Of a stretch of 64,000 nucleotides of DNA, positions 46,557-58,793 are shown one piece after another. This DNA is from Nigrospora sphaerica (taxonomy: Eukaryota > Ascomycota > Sordariomycetes > Amphisphaeriales > Apiosporaceae). A program made the position numbers and the translations under genes. Within the stretch, counting starts at the first letter, position 1, and the number at the start of each line of letters is the position of its first letter. Below the pieces are notes generated by a model that was not told where the DNA came from, ran no database searches, and was given only the letters and a program-made list of their open reading frames with translations. The DNA is taken from positions 2,542,001 through 2,606,000 of the forward strand of contig JAGVVL010000017.1 of NCBI GenBank assembly GCA_018287875.1. The letters are read 5' to 3'.

Positions 46557-47929
46557 GCACGTCGTGGTCCGACAACAGGGTATCATGAGAACATATTTCA
46601 TTTTGGTTTCTTGCATCTGTATATCACGCGCTCATATCCCCAAGCTTCCGACCTACCTTGACCCAAGTGGTGTTTTCTGGCCATGCAGATCCCCAGCAGA
46701 TCAACGCATCATGGTCCAAGGCCAAGTCACCTGGGTTCATCGTTAGCCAATAGCACCAAACGAAGTGGCAATCAACGTGACTAGCTATCCGATGTGTCCG
46801 ATCATACATCCAAGGTAAGGACTTGCAACCCTCATCTGCTTTCCTAAAAGGCTCGTGGGCGGAAAGCTCAAGTGGAAACTGCGAATGTGTGGAATATTGA
46901 ATCATATGGACGGGGGAAGGCAGAGGCGGGTGGTGCAATGGTGGAAGTCGATAGGAGCTCGTCGCAAACTTACGTTGATGTGCTATCGCTCGGATGCAGC
47001 ATACAACCGGGCCCCGTCCAGCCATAATGTTGAGTATGCCGCATCGAGCGTCTGTTGAATGGTAGCCACGCCGGCAATGGCATGGCAATGCCATCTAACC
47101 GGGGTAACTAGAGGCTTTGAAACGAGTCAGCGAGGCACCGACGAAAAATGCAGCAAAGAGAAAAGCATTTTGTGTAGATCAGACTGTTGAGCTTGATTTG
47201 TTTGAAAGTCAACATGGAGATTCAGTTGGCCGTTCTTAAGAAGAGATTGTCATCAGAGAAGAGAGGCGCGCCGGGGCGCGCCCGAGGCAGGCAAGCAAGC
47301 ACTGGAGGCATGCCAACCAGCAAAGCTGGCGGGATTTCTTACCATTCGAGATGTAAAGGGCACCAGATCTCCCTTGCCGCAAAGACGGGCCGCTCGCTGC
47401 CCGACCAGCGAGCGCGAGCGGGACGAAGCTTTGCGACCTAGGAGCTGGTGCCAGGCTGTAGAGAGGCGAGTGTGTTGCAGCGGGAGGAAGAGGATGATAG
47501 ATTGGTTAGGTTTTCTCGAATTTATCTGAAGACGGGCGACGAGAAAGAAAGTCTGGCGGGTGACATAATCCGGCGCCACACGTGACTTTCCGACCCACTC
47601 CGCAACCGCCCAACTAGTGCCCGGGCCGGCATTCTCTCCTCAAGCTGCACATCACACGTCTCGGTCCCAGGACTCGGCTCATCACCCTCAATTCACATCA
47701 CCGAGGGACGACGACTCGCGCCCCTCCCATCAACTACGAAAGAGCAGCAGGAAGCCGCCGCATCGCCACCGCCCCCGACACCCCTGCCCGGCGCCCGCAG
47801 CCCAAGACAAACGCTCCCTCTTCCGCCCGCCCGGAAGACGGCCCCCCCCCCAGCCCGCCCGCGAAAGACCGATTGTCGGGGCTCCCGACCGTCCGCTCGC
47901 CCTTAAGCCAAACCCCTCCCACCACAGCC
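46557..47929. other. Intergenic stretch before the ESSS gene
   Basis: This is 1.37 kb with no recognisable gene. The last 300 bases are pyrimidine-rich and probably form the ESSS gene leader. A long open frame runs through that leader (47617-48324) in a different phase and has no domain. Confidence 0.55.
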
Positions 47930-48534
47930 ATGCCCGCCATGCGCCCGCAAACCGCCGTCCGGGCCGCCCGCGCCCTCGCTCTCCCGCCCGCCGCCCGATC
48001 CTTCTCCGCCTCGGCCGCGCGCCCCGGCAGCCACGGCCCCCAGTACGACCCGCCGAGCGGCTGGCTGTTCGGCGTCAAGCCCGGCGAGAAGTACCAGAAG
48101 GAGGGCTGGGAAACCCCCTTCTACTACGGCTTCTGCGGCTCCCTGCTCCTGGGCGCCATCGCCTATGCTTTCAAGCCCGATACCTCGTGAGTCGGCCGTC
48201 ACTCTGCCCCCACCCCGTCTCTCGCGTCATTCTGGCTCCTGTACGGCGCCAAAGAGAGAAACAGAGACCGCTTGGCCATGCCAAAGCGGCCCCCCTTTCC
48301 GAGGGCCCCTTCCCCTCCTCTTGATGCGCTACGGCGCGTGGGCGGGCCGCGGTCCGTGTTGGACACGCCGGAAGCGCAGCTCCGGATGACTCTACGCCGA
48401 CCACCGGCGGGGCCCGCGGCATGATTCTGCCGAGCCAATGCTGACCGTACGACAGGATACAGACCTGGGCTCTGGAGGAGGCGCGGAGGCGACTGGAGGC
48501 CGAGGGCATCTTGGAGGACCCCGAGAAGAAGTGA
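47930..48534 (+). CDS. NADH:ubiquinone oxidoreductase ESSS subunit (NDUFB11 family)
   Basis: This is a supernumerary membrane-arm subunit of mitochondrial complex I. The model has two exons, 47930-48186 and 48456-48534, giving 111 residues. An Arg/Ala-rich presequence of about 28 residues ends near RSFSASAAR. The mature part reads HGPQYDPPSGWLFGVKPGEKYQKEGWE, followed by one membrane segment (FYYGFCGSLLLGAIAYAF). The second exon gives SIQTWALEEARRRLEAEGILEDPEKK, which is the conserved fungal C-terminus. The 269-nt intron is longer than most here. A second ATG three codons in (47939) is an equally possible start. The gene is convergent with the branched-chain aminotransferase. Confidence 0.85.
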
Positions 48535-49143
48535 AGCATCGGGATGAAGTGGATGAAAGGACTACCGGGAAGCTCCAACCCGCCGAGCCATTCCCTGGTT
48601 GGCTGGAGGAAGCCGCGGGAAGCCGCATGACGTTGACCGTGCCCCCTCCCATTTCTGTACATGACCTCGCTTTCATTGTTTCCTCCGCAGCTCCGGGCTC
48701 TCACGTTGCTGTTGCTGAGTGCCCGGTTAGAGAAGCATTATAGACCAGGATCACTCCCGACCGCCGGGTTTGCCGTCGTGATGTAAGACGACTGCTTGCC
48801 AATGGTCGAACCTCGCACTTTTTACCGTCCCCACCCCTGCCAACCATCGCTGCTACTGCCCCGCCGTTCCGGCACCGTGATGACTATTCCCGCAGAGCGC
48901 AATCGGGAAAACGAGGGGACGGACACTCGGGACAACACGGCATGCGACTGGAAACTCAAAATCATTGCACTTCTTCCGGCCCGAGCTTTCCCCACACAAG
49001 CTAAATATGCATACGCCAACGCCGTATTCTAGGTAGACACAACCCCGTCTATGGAACCTCGTGCTCGAGATGGAAACCCCAAGTCGTAACCAAACGCTCG
49101 CCGATGGGTCCACCACGCCTTCCGTTGTCCCCAGTCACGCGCT
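48535..49143. other. Convergent intergenic region
   Basis: This is 0.6 kb between the ESSS gene and the aminotransferase 3' end. It should contain both 3' untranslated regions. Nothing else is seen. Confidence 0.6.
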
Positions 49144-50486
49144 TCAGGGCTTGGTGACGTAACTCCACTCGTGTTCCTCGTCGCCGTACTGGCGCGCCTC
49201 GATCCAGCCCTTCATGCGCAGGGCGATCTCGCCCGACTCCTCGTGTTCGCCGAGGCCGCAGTCGACCATGCGGCCCTTCCAGCTGATGGCGCGCACGGGG
49301 CTCACGATGGCGGCGGTGCCGGCGCCAAAGGCCTCCATGAGGCGGCCCTCGTCGGCGGCGTCGGCGAGCTCACGCATCGTGTACTTGCGCTCCGAGATCA
49401 TCCAGCCCTCGGGCTGGAGCTTCTCACGCGCGAGCTCGAGGATGGAGTCGCGCGTGACGCCCTCGAGGATGGTGCCGTCGAGCGGGGCCGTGACGAGCTC
49501 CTTCTGGCCCGTCTCGCGGTTGCGGAGGGCGACGAACATGTTCATGGTGCCGACCTCGGTGACGTACTCCTCAGGGCCGAAGAGCCAGAGGTTCTGCTGG
49601 AAGCCGCGCGAGGCGGCCTCCATCTGCGGCACAATGCAGGGCGCGTAGTTGGCGCCGAGCTTCTTGTCGCCGACGCCGCCGGGCCAGGCGCGCACGGCGT
49701 AGTCGGTGGCCTCGAGCGAGACGGCCTTGAAGCCCGTCGGGTAGTAGGGGCCGACGGGGCTGGCGATGACGTAGAGCAGGGCGCTGCCCGGCGGGCCCAC
49801 GCCCAGCGTCTTCTGGGTGCCGATCATGGTCGGCCGCAGGTACAGCGAGTAGCCGCGCTTGTCGGGGATGAAGCGCGACTCGAGCTGGGCGAACCGGGAC
49901 ACGAGCTCGATCATGGCCGTCGGCTCGAACGTGGGCAAGGCGATGCGGGCCGACGACTTGTTGAGGCGGGCCATGTTCTTGTCGGGTCGGAAGAGGCGCA
50001 CGTTGCCGCTCTTGTCCTTGTAGGCCTTCATACCCTCAAAGCACTCGAAGGCGTAGTGGAAGACGCAGGTGGCGGGGTCGAGCGACAAGTTCTGGTAGGG
50101 CACGATCTGCGGCGCCAGCCAGCCGTCCTGCTGTGTCCACTCGACAGTGAGCATATGGTCTGGCGAAGACGTGTTAGTACCCGGGTGTAAGGCCGCGCAT
50201 CGTGCGGGCGGGAGCTGGGCAGCGGGAGGTGGGGGAAAGGGGTCGTCAACGTACCCGTGAACTCCCTGCCAAAGACGAGGGTAGCGGGGTCCTGGAGCGG
50301 CTTGGGCGCGTCGGTCTTGGTGACGGACAACCTCGAGGCGTCGAGCCCGCGCTGCTTGGACGTCGACGCGGCCTCGGGCTTTATGCTGTACCACCGGGCC
50401 GCCTGGCGGGCGCCGAGCGGCAGCCATTGGCGGGCGGCGGGCGCCTTGAAGGCCCGGCCAGCCCGGGGGAGCACCTGTCGCAACAT
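49144..50486 (-). CDS. BAT1: Mitochondrial branched-chain-amino-acid aminotransferase
   Basis: This PLP enzyme interconverts leucine, isoleucine and valine with their keto acids using glutamate/2-oxoglutarate. The model has two exons, 50486-50255 and 50159-49144, giving 415 residues. The first about 35 residues are basic and Ser/Ala-rich with few acids ([16 protein letters not shown]), a mitochondrial presequence, so it is the Bat1 rather than the cytosolic Bat2 type. Family motifs are [28 protein letters not shown] [21 protein letters not shown], and [10 protein letters not shown], where K244 is the expected PLP-linked lysine. [23 protein letters not shown] and [14 protein letters not shown] complete the fold-type IV site. 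It is divergent from the SCYL2-like gene across 1.8 kb. Confidence 0.95.
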
Positions 50487-52286
50487 ATGAATGCTCGTGG
50501 CGCGGGGTCTCCAGGGGCACGGGCAAGAGGCAGGGAACGAGGGGGAACAAGGCCAGGGACGGTCGAAGGAGGAGCGAGAGGGCAGTAACGGCGGACAATT
50601 GGGTCAATGGCCAAAGTGTGAAGTGAAGAAGGGAAGAGAGGGGGTATTTGGGGAGCGACGGTCGGACAACACCGTCAGTCGCATGGGAAGGTGTTATGGG
50701 AAAAAGTGCGCCGTCGGCCGGAGCGTCTACCGGACGGGCCGCTGCGCTATCGGAGGGAAGCCCTGCATGCAAGTCGCTCTAGGTAAATCGTACGTGTCGC
50801 AACGAACGTGACTCCATAATGGCCCCCTGCCCGGCCCCCGGCTTAGCAAGCAGGCATCCCATGGATTTTATGAGCCATCGGCAAGTCAGCTAGCGGGAGT
50901 TTGCAGGTTACTATGCAGTAGTAACGTGGGCGAGCAGTGTTGTTCTGGCGACTCAGTTCTCCCAGGTCCGGACCCTTTATACTCCGGCGCGTAACAGTTG
51001 CTGCATCGCCCGCGCCTTACCCGAGATGCGTGCCTCGGTCCTCACGAGCCTGCGTGATACCGCCGTCTTAATTCCGGTCCCTACGTACCCTAAACGGGCC
51101 AGCAATACCGCATTAACGACAGCGGCCCGGCCCCTCGTGACCGGACCGACCTCTCGGCTCTCCTCCTTGGCAAGAAAGGCGGTTACCAAAGTTTCCACGA
51201 GGACGTAAACGAAACCATCTCCAGCTTGCGCTACAAGCCCAACGAGAATGTTTCTGTTTTGCACTGGACACGGTGTGGGATGACGTGGGGAGTTGAACGG
51301 CGTCCAGGGTATCACGGGGGATACGACAAGTAAATGGATGACAAGGAAAGGCCGACCCAAGCTATCAATCGGGGACGGTCAGATCAGGGTATAAGACGCA
51401 GCTCAAGGTCGAGGGGGGACTGTACAGCTACGTGTATGTATGTACATGTCCGCTCAGCGGTGTCCTAAGATAATGGGTGGTAACCATGTACGTGTCGCGT
51501 GGGCGAGGCCTGCCCTTCGGCTTCAGCTTCAGCTTCGGCGTCAGGGCCCTTGAGGAATCTCGAACCCAGGAGCTGCAGCTGTTGCTCCACCTATCGAAAC
51601 CTCCCCCCCCAGTTGCCGCAGCGGCGGTTCCAGTTCTTGCGGCCCAACCCTGGGCTCCCACTATCTCTATTGGATTGCTTGATCTACCAATTGAACCTAT
51701 CTATGCCTACTGGAGCTCTGTGTGCCTGGGGATCCCATCCCATCCCCGTCCCATCCAATCCGTCCCATTCCATAAAGCTGGTTGTCTTACAAGTCCATGT
51801 GGCTTGATGGGAACACGCACTTGAGCGAGACTGCCTACATACGACCGGCCTGGTCATCATCGCCGCCCATTCAGCGCACACTCTCCGTATCCTATCGTTG
51901 TCTGTGATCGAACCCGTCCCCGGCGCAACTGGCCGTGCACTGTCTCCCCCAAACCCGACTTTGTCTGATCCTCGAAAGGCTGCGCCTTGTTGCGACTCCC
52001 AAACCGCGGCACCTCGATATTGAAGATCCGACTCGATTCCCATGCTGACGTGACCGACGAATGTGGTAGCCCCAACGCGACTTGTGCACAACGACGGGGC
52101 GCATAGTTACGATCCAGTCCCTGGAGTCCCGCGACCCTTGCGCCGGATCCTCCTCACAACCCCCCGATTTCGCAAGAGCCGACCGCTGCGCCCGACCTGT
52201 CCTGGCCTTCCTCGCTCCTCTGGCACTGTTTCGTCTCGCTTGCGATATGAGGGCATGAGGGCCGAGGGGTGCCCCGTACCGAAACC
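50487..52286. other. Divergent promoter region, BAT1 and SCYL2-like genes
   Basis: This is 1.8 kb between two outward-facing start codons. No recognisable gene lies inside. The short frames at 51477-51824 and 51684-52091 lack domains. Confidence 0.55.
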
Positions 52287-55200
52287 ATGTTCTCGTCGTT
52301 GAAGAGCTTCTCTTCCAACATCAACAGCAACTACACCATCTCGCCGAACCTCACCTCGGTCGCGGGCCCGTGGAAGATCTACGATGCCACGGCCAAAAAG
52401 ACCAAGAAACCCTACTCGGTCTTCGTCTTCGAGAAAAAGTCGCTGGACTCGCATGGCAACTCCATTGGCCGCTCCGGCGCCGCCGCTTTCAAACGATGCA
52501 CCGAGGAGGTCGTCGAGCGCTTGAAGAAGGAGGCCTCGTCCCTCGCCCGCCTGCGCCACCCGAACGTGCTGGAGCTCGTCGAACCGGTCGAGGAGACGCG
52601 TGGTGGCGGCTTACAGTTCGTGACGGAGCCTGTGACAGCCTCCCTGGCCAGCCTTCTCACCGAGAAGGACGAACAGGAGCGCGGCAGCGGCGCGGGCGGC
52701 CGCTCCAGCCGCTATGTCACCGAGGAGCCCGACGGGACGCGGCGGCGGAGGGAGCTCGAGATTGATGAATTGGAGATTCAGAAGGGCTTGCTGCAGGTTT
52801 CCAAGGCCCTCGAGTTTCTGCACGAGAACGCCGGCTTGGTGCACGGCAACCTGACGCCGGACGCCATTCTCGTCAACGCCAAGGTATGTCTGCTCGGCCG
52901 CTTCCTGAATCCCTTCCCCTCGCGTGCTCACGTCTGTCCATGCTAGTCGGACTGGAAAATCAGCGGCCTGGCCTTTTCAAGCCCCCCTGAGAACTCGACA
53001 AAGGCCACCTCGGTTCAACCCATCAGCCTCTCCGAGGCCCTCAACATGGACCCGCGTCTGCCCCGGTCCGTTCAGCTGAACTTGGATTATACCTCGCCCG
53101 ACTTCGTCCTGGATAACAACCTCAACACTTTCGCCGACATGTTTTCGCTCGGCTTGCTCTGCATCGCCCTGTACAACTCGCCACACCGGTCGCCCTTGGA
53201 ATGCAACTCTAGCGTATCGAGCTACAAGAGGCTCTTCAGTTCATCTTCCTCTGTGCCCTCGGCGCAAAATGGCTTCCTTTCGTCCCGGCCGCTTCCACGC
53301 GACCTATCTGCGCACGTCCTGCCGCGTTTGATAACCAGGAGACCCGCGCAGCGGATGACGGCCAGGGAGTTTCAGGAGAGCGAGTTCTTTGACAACATAT
53401 TGGTGTCCACGATTCGCTTCCTCGACGGCTTCCCGGCCAAGACGCCCAACGAGAAAGCCTCCTTTATGCGCGGTCTGAACAAGGTGCTGCCATCGTTTCC
53501 CAAGTCCGTCATGGAGAAAAAGATTTTGCCGGCTTTGTTGGAAGAGCTTAAGGACAGGGAGCTCCTTTCGTTGATTCTGCAGAACGTCTTCAAAATGATC
53601 GAGCTTTTGCCTTCCTCCAAACGGGCCTTCAGCGAGAAGGTCCGCCCGCGGATCAAGGATATTTTTGTTGCCAACGTCAAGCAGAATCAGGCGCAGGAGA
53701 AAGACACCGCCCGCGACGCCGGTCTCATGGTGGTATTGGAAAACATGTCCGCCATTACCAACAACTGCTCGGGCAAGGAGTTCAAGGATGGTACGCATCG
53801 GACAGCGCTGTGCTGGTATATACTAAACCCGTCAACTAACGTGCGCGGCAGATATTCTCCCTATCATTATGACAGCCATCGAGTGCCCAACACCAGCAAT
53901 CGTGGACGTTGCTATGCGAGGCTTACCCAATGTGCTGCCCGTACTAGACTTTAGCACTATCAAGAATGAACTCTTCCCGGTCATCGCCATGGTCTTCAGC
54001 AGGACGAACAGCCTGGCCATCAAGGTGCGGGGCTTGCAAGCCTTCGTGGTCCTCTGCGGGGGCTCGAACGATCCGGCGGGTGGTGACGATGGTTTGGATG
54101 GCTTAAGCGCCGAGAGGAAGAAGAAAACTTCATCTTCCAGCGCCCTGGACAAGTACACCATGCAGGAGGTAATGAAGTCTTCTTGTTGATCCGCCCTCCT
54201 CCCACTTTCTATTTGGGGATTGACTGACCTGATACTCGGCAGAAAATCATCCCGTTGATCAAGGCTATTAAGACCAAAGAGCCAGCGGTGATGATGGCGG
54301 CCTTGAATGTACTTCGTATCATCGGCGATGTGGCGGACGCTGATTTCGTGGCCATGGAACTGCTGCCGATCCTCTGGAGCATGAGTCTAGGCCCCTTGCT
54401 GGACTTGAAACAATTCCAAACGTTCATGGGCTTGGTCAAGACACTGTCCAAGCGGGTCGAAGACGAACAGACCAAGAAGTTGCAGGAGCTGTCTGGGACG
54501 TCAAACGGCACGGCCCTCGAGAACGAGGACTTTATGGCCTTTGGGGGCGTTACGGGCACCTCCTTTGACACGGCCAACGGCGCAACCGAGGACGATTTCG
54601 AACGGCTGGTCAAGGGCAAAGTCACGGGCAGCGGCGGCACAACCAGCCCCATGGACGCAGGTTGGGATGCCGGCCCGGCCACGGCGCGGTCTTCGATATC
54701 CCAGACGGTCAAGTCGCCACCGGCGCCCTCGTTCTCGTGGTCCACGCCCACGCCCGCCGCCAATGCCATCAAGCCGGCGCCGGCCTTCCGTACCGTGACC
54801 CCCGATCTGAACAGGATCGAAGCGCTGCAGCCCTCGTCAACGCAGTTTTCCCAGCCCCTGCAGCCAGCCAGCAACAGCGGCTCCACGGTCACGAGCCCGC
54901 AGACCGCCCCCGCAAATCCTTGGGGGTCCTCGTCGTCCTCGGCCGCCGCCGCCAACCCTTGGGCTTCCACCGGAATGAACAATACCATGTCCTCGTCCAT
55001 GTCGTCCATGTCGTCCATGGCAAGCATGGGTCTTAACCAGCAACGCCCACCGATGCAGACGCAGTCCTCGGCCTCATCCTTCTCTCTGGCTCCGCCACCG
55101 GGCAGCAAGACGGGCGCGCCCTCGGGCTTCAGCCTGCCGCCGCCGCCGGGCAGTCCGCAGCGGAACGCCTCGGCCTCGTCCTTCGGAAGCACCTCAACAT

Positions 55201-55499
55201 TTGGCCAGGCGCCGTCCGCCTTCGGCGCGGGCGGCAGCATGAATAGCATGATGGGCGTCAACGGCACGAGCATGGCGGCCATGCGGCCGATGAACAGCAG
55301 CACGAACTCGATGAGCTCGATGAGCTCGATGAACTCGATCAACAACAGCATGAGTAAGATGGCCATGAAAAACAGCATGATGGGCGGTTCCGGTGCCATG
55401 ATGGGGCCGGCCATGACGGCGAAGCCACAGCAGCCTCCCCAGCAGCAGCAACCGCAGCAGCAGATTTCCGGTCTGGACAAGTACGAGAGCCTGATATAG
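52287..55499 (+). CDS. Scy1/SCYL2-type pseudokinase (ppk32-like)
   Basis: SCYL2 proteins are catalytically weak kinases with HEAT repeats that act in clathrin-dependent traffic between trans-Golgi and endosomes. The model has four exons, 52287-52883, 52947-53790, 53852-54168 and 54243-55499, giving 1004 residues. The kinase-like domain is N-terminal (about 25-360). Its catalytic-loop position reads VHGNLTPDAILVN instead of HRDLKxxN, and the Mg-binding DFG is replaced by SGLAFS, so phosphotransfer is doubtful. HEAT-like helices follow (about 370-650). The last about 300 residues are Ser/Pro/Gln-rich with NPW motifs (ANPWGS, ANPWAS), Met-Ser repeats and a final QISGLDKYESLI, which is a conserved end in fungal orthologs. 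The CATGTCCTCGTC-like and ATGAGCTCG repeats encode the Met-Ser tract. Confidence 0.92.
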
Positions 55500-57055
55500 A
55501 CGCGCACTCGGCTTGTAGCCAAGGGGAAGAAGAGCGCATTGAGCAAGAGGGGGAGCAAAGGCGCGGCCGGGGCAGGGGACTTGATGTAGGTAGAGTAACC
55601 TATCTCGGGGGGGGGCGGGCGACCGATGTCCAGGAGCCGGAACTTGGCGATCTCGGGCGGTAGGGTATTGATACCAAAAAAGCGACTGCACTGAACTGGT
55701 GACCTGCATGGCTAGAGGTTTTGTGGTGGGAGAGCCAGAACGTTTTAATGAGCATGTGCACTAAGCTTCCATCCGTACGGTTCCGTCCTCTCTACCTTTC
55801 CCTATCACCACTGCCATGGCAGGTCGTCTTATAGAATATCAAAAAAGGGAAGACCTTGCCAGAGAAAACGAAAGGCCCCCTTCTTTTCTTTTCCCTGTCT
55901 GGTTTCTCGTGGCCAAATCCCGGAGGCGGGGGCACATGAGCGAACCAATCTGCACCTCAGTAGATGGGCAACCTGGGGTTCTGAGGGAGGTTTTCATGGC
56001 CCTTGGGCCACGATGGCCGACCGCTCGGGCAATGGGCGGAAATGCAAATAGGATAGGTACCTTACTTGTAGGCAGTAGCAGGGTAGTTGGTATAGGTCTG
56101 ACGGCTAAGGCTCCTAGGAGCTCGGCCAGGCTCCCCGTATTCCCGTCGGGGGGGGGAGAGCGCCAAGCCGGCTTTTCCTTTGACATTTTTCCCCCTCGGA
56201 CAAATTGCATGGACCGTATGGAGCTTCTGAATCGAGGGAGCGGGCAATCCCATGCGGAAAGCTGCCTGGTTCGTTGTTCATTTTGTACGTTTATCGGGTA
56301 TTATCACCCCCCAATAGCGTGTTGAGGGCGAAGGGGGGAGAGACAAAGGCGCCGCCACTTGTCCATCCGTTGGGCCACGAGACGCCAAACCCCTCTACTT
56401 CGGCCCAATAATAACACCGTGGGAACATGACCAGCTAGGGGACAAGAGATGGCGGGCACATTGGCTCTTTCCATTGCGTCGTAAACCTCGCGAAGCTTTT
56501 CTTCATCGCGAAACGTGCATGCTCTGCCCCTCCTGGGCCCCGATGCCCCCCAGCCCCAGAGAACTTGGATGACACCGGAGCTGGCGAGGAAAAGAGAGAA
56601 AGGACAAGAAAAGTGCCCGCCTCCCCTCCTTGGTATCGACCCCCTGCGACTGTGACAGGAAAACCGACCAGAAAGAAAATAAGCCAAAAAGAAAAAGAAA
56701 GCAAGCCCTCTGTACTCCCGTAACGAAGTCTTCCCTTTTGTCCTCGGCTCTATAGCACATAAGTCTTGCGACCATTCGTGCGCAGCCTTGAGCACAACCT
56801 AACTTGAAACCCTGACGGCCAGAAAATGCCACACCCCTATAACGCCACCATTCCAGTTCAACGCCGCGGCCTGCTGCAATATTGTAGTACAAGTTCTATG
56901 ACAAATGAATCGACGGAACAAACACTAGGAGAGGGGGAAGGAAAAGACGACAGGAGCTGACGCGCCCGTAGCGCAATTATGTATGTCACCATGTGCCCAC
57001 AAGAGGAAAGAGAGAGAAACAAGCCGGCCCGGACCAAGGTTGGCCGAAACGTCTC
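55500..57055. other. Convergent intergenic region, SCYL2-like and Sir2 genes
   Basis: This is 1.56 kb holding the two 3' ends. It includes short G runs near 55607 and 56150. No coding sequence is recognised. Confidence 0.55.
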
Positions 57056-58793
57056 TCATTGGCTTTCGACGCTGACGGTACGAGGCAGGCGGCGCGGTTT
57101 CCGGACCGGCGCCACGCCGGCCTCGTCGGCGGGCAGAGGAAGGGGGCTTTCCTCGCCCGAGGCGACCAGGGGAGAGCCCGCGGGGAGCTCAAGAGGCGAG
57201 GCGAGGGCGGCGGGGTCGAGCGAAGGCGTCGGCGCGTCCAAGGCCGTGAAGTAGTGGCGGCTGGGCTGGTTCTCGTCCTGCACGACTTGGATCTTCTGGT
57301 CCGGCCTCGCCATCGGGTGGAAGAGGGGCCAGCCCATGCGGTTGCACAGCTCGGCGACGACGGTGTCGCAGTCGCCCAGCAGGTCAATGTCAAACTCGAT
57401 GTGGCTGACGGGCTCGCGCGAGATGTAAATCTGCGGGATGTGGCTGGGCAGGAAGGGCACCACCTCGGAGACGGGCGCCACCTTGAGCGAAGTGCCGATG
57501 ACGATGACGAGGTCGACTTTGTCGTGGTCGTGGTCCTCCAGCCGCTCGTTGAAGCGGTCGGGGAGCGCCTCGCCGAAGAAAGTAATGTCGGGCTTCATGA
57601 TGCCGGCCTCGGGCAGGTCGTACTGGCCATCGTCGTCGTCGTCGTCACTAAAACGCGACTTGCGCGCCGCCGACTTGGACTTGTAGGACCGCTTGCGCTT
57701 CGTCTTGCCGGCGGTGCGGAGCGTCTCGACGCAGCGCGTGCAGCGTGGGATGATGTCGGCTTTGATGTCGGCAAAGATGGTGTTGCCGGGGACCTGGTAA
57801 CCGCAGTCCTGGCACGTGGCCGTGGCGAAGGAACCGTGACACTGGACCAGCTTGTCGGGGCGAATGCCGGCGTTGGCCTCGATGTTGTCAATGTTCTGCG
57901 TGTAGTTGGTGAGCAGCTTGCCCCTCTCCTGCAGCATGGCGATGAAGGCGTGCGTGGGTGAGAAGCGCGTGGTGCTGGGCAGAATGTCCTTGGCCACGGA
58001 GAAGAAGATGGAAGGGTCCTCATGAAAACGGTTGATGTCGAAAACCTCCTGCGGGTCGTTGATTTCCAGGCCGCGCTGGGCGAGTTGCGAGTACAGGCCC
58101 GTGTGGGCGGAGCGAAAGTCGGGGATGCCGAGCGAGGTGGAAATGCCGGCGCCCGTCAGGACCATGATGTTCCGCGACTGCTTGATGAGCTCGGCGGCGT
58201 CGTCGACCGTGTTGTAGAAGGGCAGTTTGACGCGTTTCTTGAGCTCGCGCGACATGACCAGGGCCAGCAGGCCAAAGTACGACGAGTCGTCGCCGCCCTC
58301 GAGGAAGGCGGGCGGGCGGACGCCAAAGGCCGTCAGCAGCTTCTTGGCCGTGATGGTGCCGGCCTCGACCGTCTGCCTGCAGAACTCCTTGGGGCCGATC
58401 TCGCGGAGCATCTGGCGATACATGGCCGCCTCGTGGGGGAGACACGCCCCGGGTACTGCCGGCTGGTGAGCAACTATTCGCGGGAACACCCAACGAGGCT
58501 TCTGCGGCAGGTTACATACCTTCGGTCAAGTCCTTGCTCTCGGCAAGGTCATCAATAACGTCCTCGAACAGGGACTCGTTCTCCCACGAGTCCTCATCAT
58601 CCTCGAGCACGCGCTTGCGGTAGTAGGTACCGTTGACACCATCTAGAGCACCTTCGTTGTAACCCGTAGGAGCCGCGGCACTCTGAGTCTTGCGAACCGT
58701 GGCCTTGGCTCTGGCGCGCTTGGGCTTGTTCGGGTCAACTTTGTTGACGGAGCCCTTGGGTCTACCGGGGCGACGCTTGACAGGCTGCTCCAT
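57056..58793 (-). CDS. SIR2: Sir2/Hst1-class NAD-dependent deacetylase with an AT-hook
   Basis: Sirtuins remove acetyl groups from histones and other proteins using NAD+; Sir2/Hst1-type enzymes act in gene silencing. The model has two exons, 58793-58520 and 58455-57056, giving 557 residues. An AT-hook-like [13 protein letters not shown] lies at residues about 6-18. The catalytic core carries [15 protein letters not shown] from residue 193, TQNIDN at 277-282, catalytic H298 in CHGSF, two zinc-binding pairs (CQDC at 306-309 and CTRC), FFGEALP and IGTSLKV. Between the second cysteine pair and the FFGE motif sits a basic, NLS-like stretch and an acidic run of six Asp. The C-terminal about 120 residues are Pro-rich. 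The 64-nt intron falls just before the core helices. A cytosolic Hst2-type enzyme is less likely given the long N-terminus and AT-hook. Confidence 0.93.

Noticed and set aside
47617..48324. 235-codon open frame overlapping the ESSS gene start
   Set aside because: Pro/Arg-rich reading of a pyrimidine-rich leader in the wrong phase; the spliced ESSS model in another frame has strong family motifs.
49171..50190. 339-codon plus-strand open frame
   Set aside because: It is antisense to the BAT1 coding exon; its His/Val/Ala-rich composition is the mirror of codon bias, and it has no domain.
54209..55558. 449-codon minus-strand open frame with hydrophobic Met/Leu runs
   Set aside because: It is antisense to the Met/Ser-rich tail of the SCYL2-like gene; the apparent membrane segments come from the reverse of low-complexity repeats.
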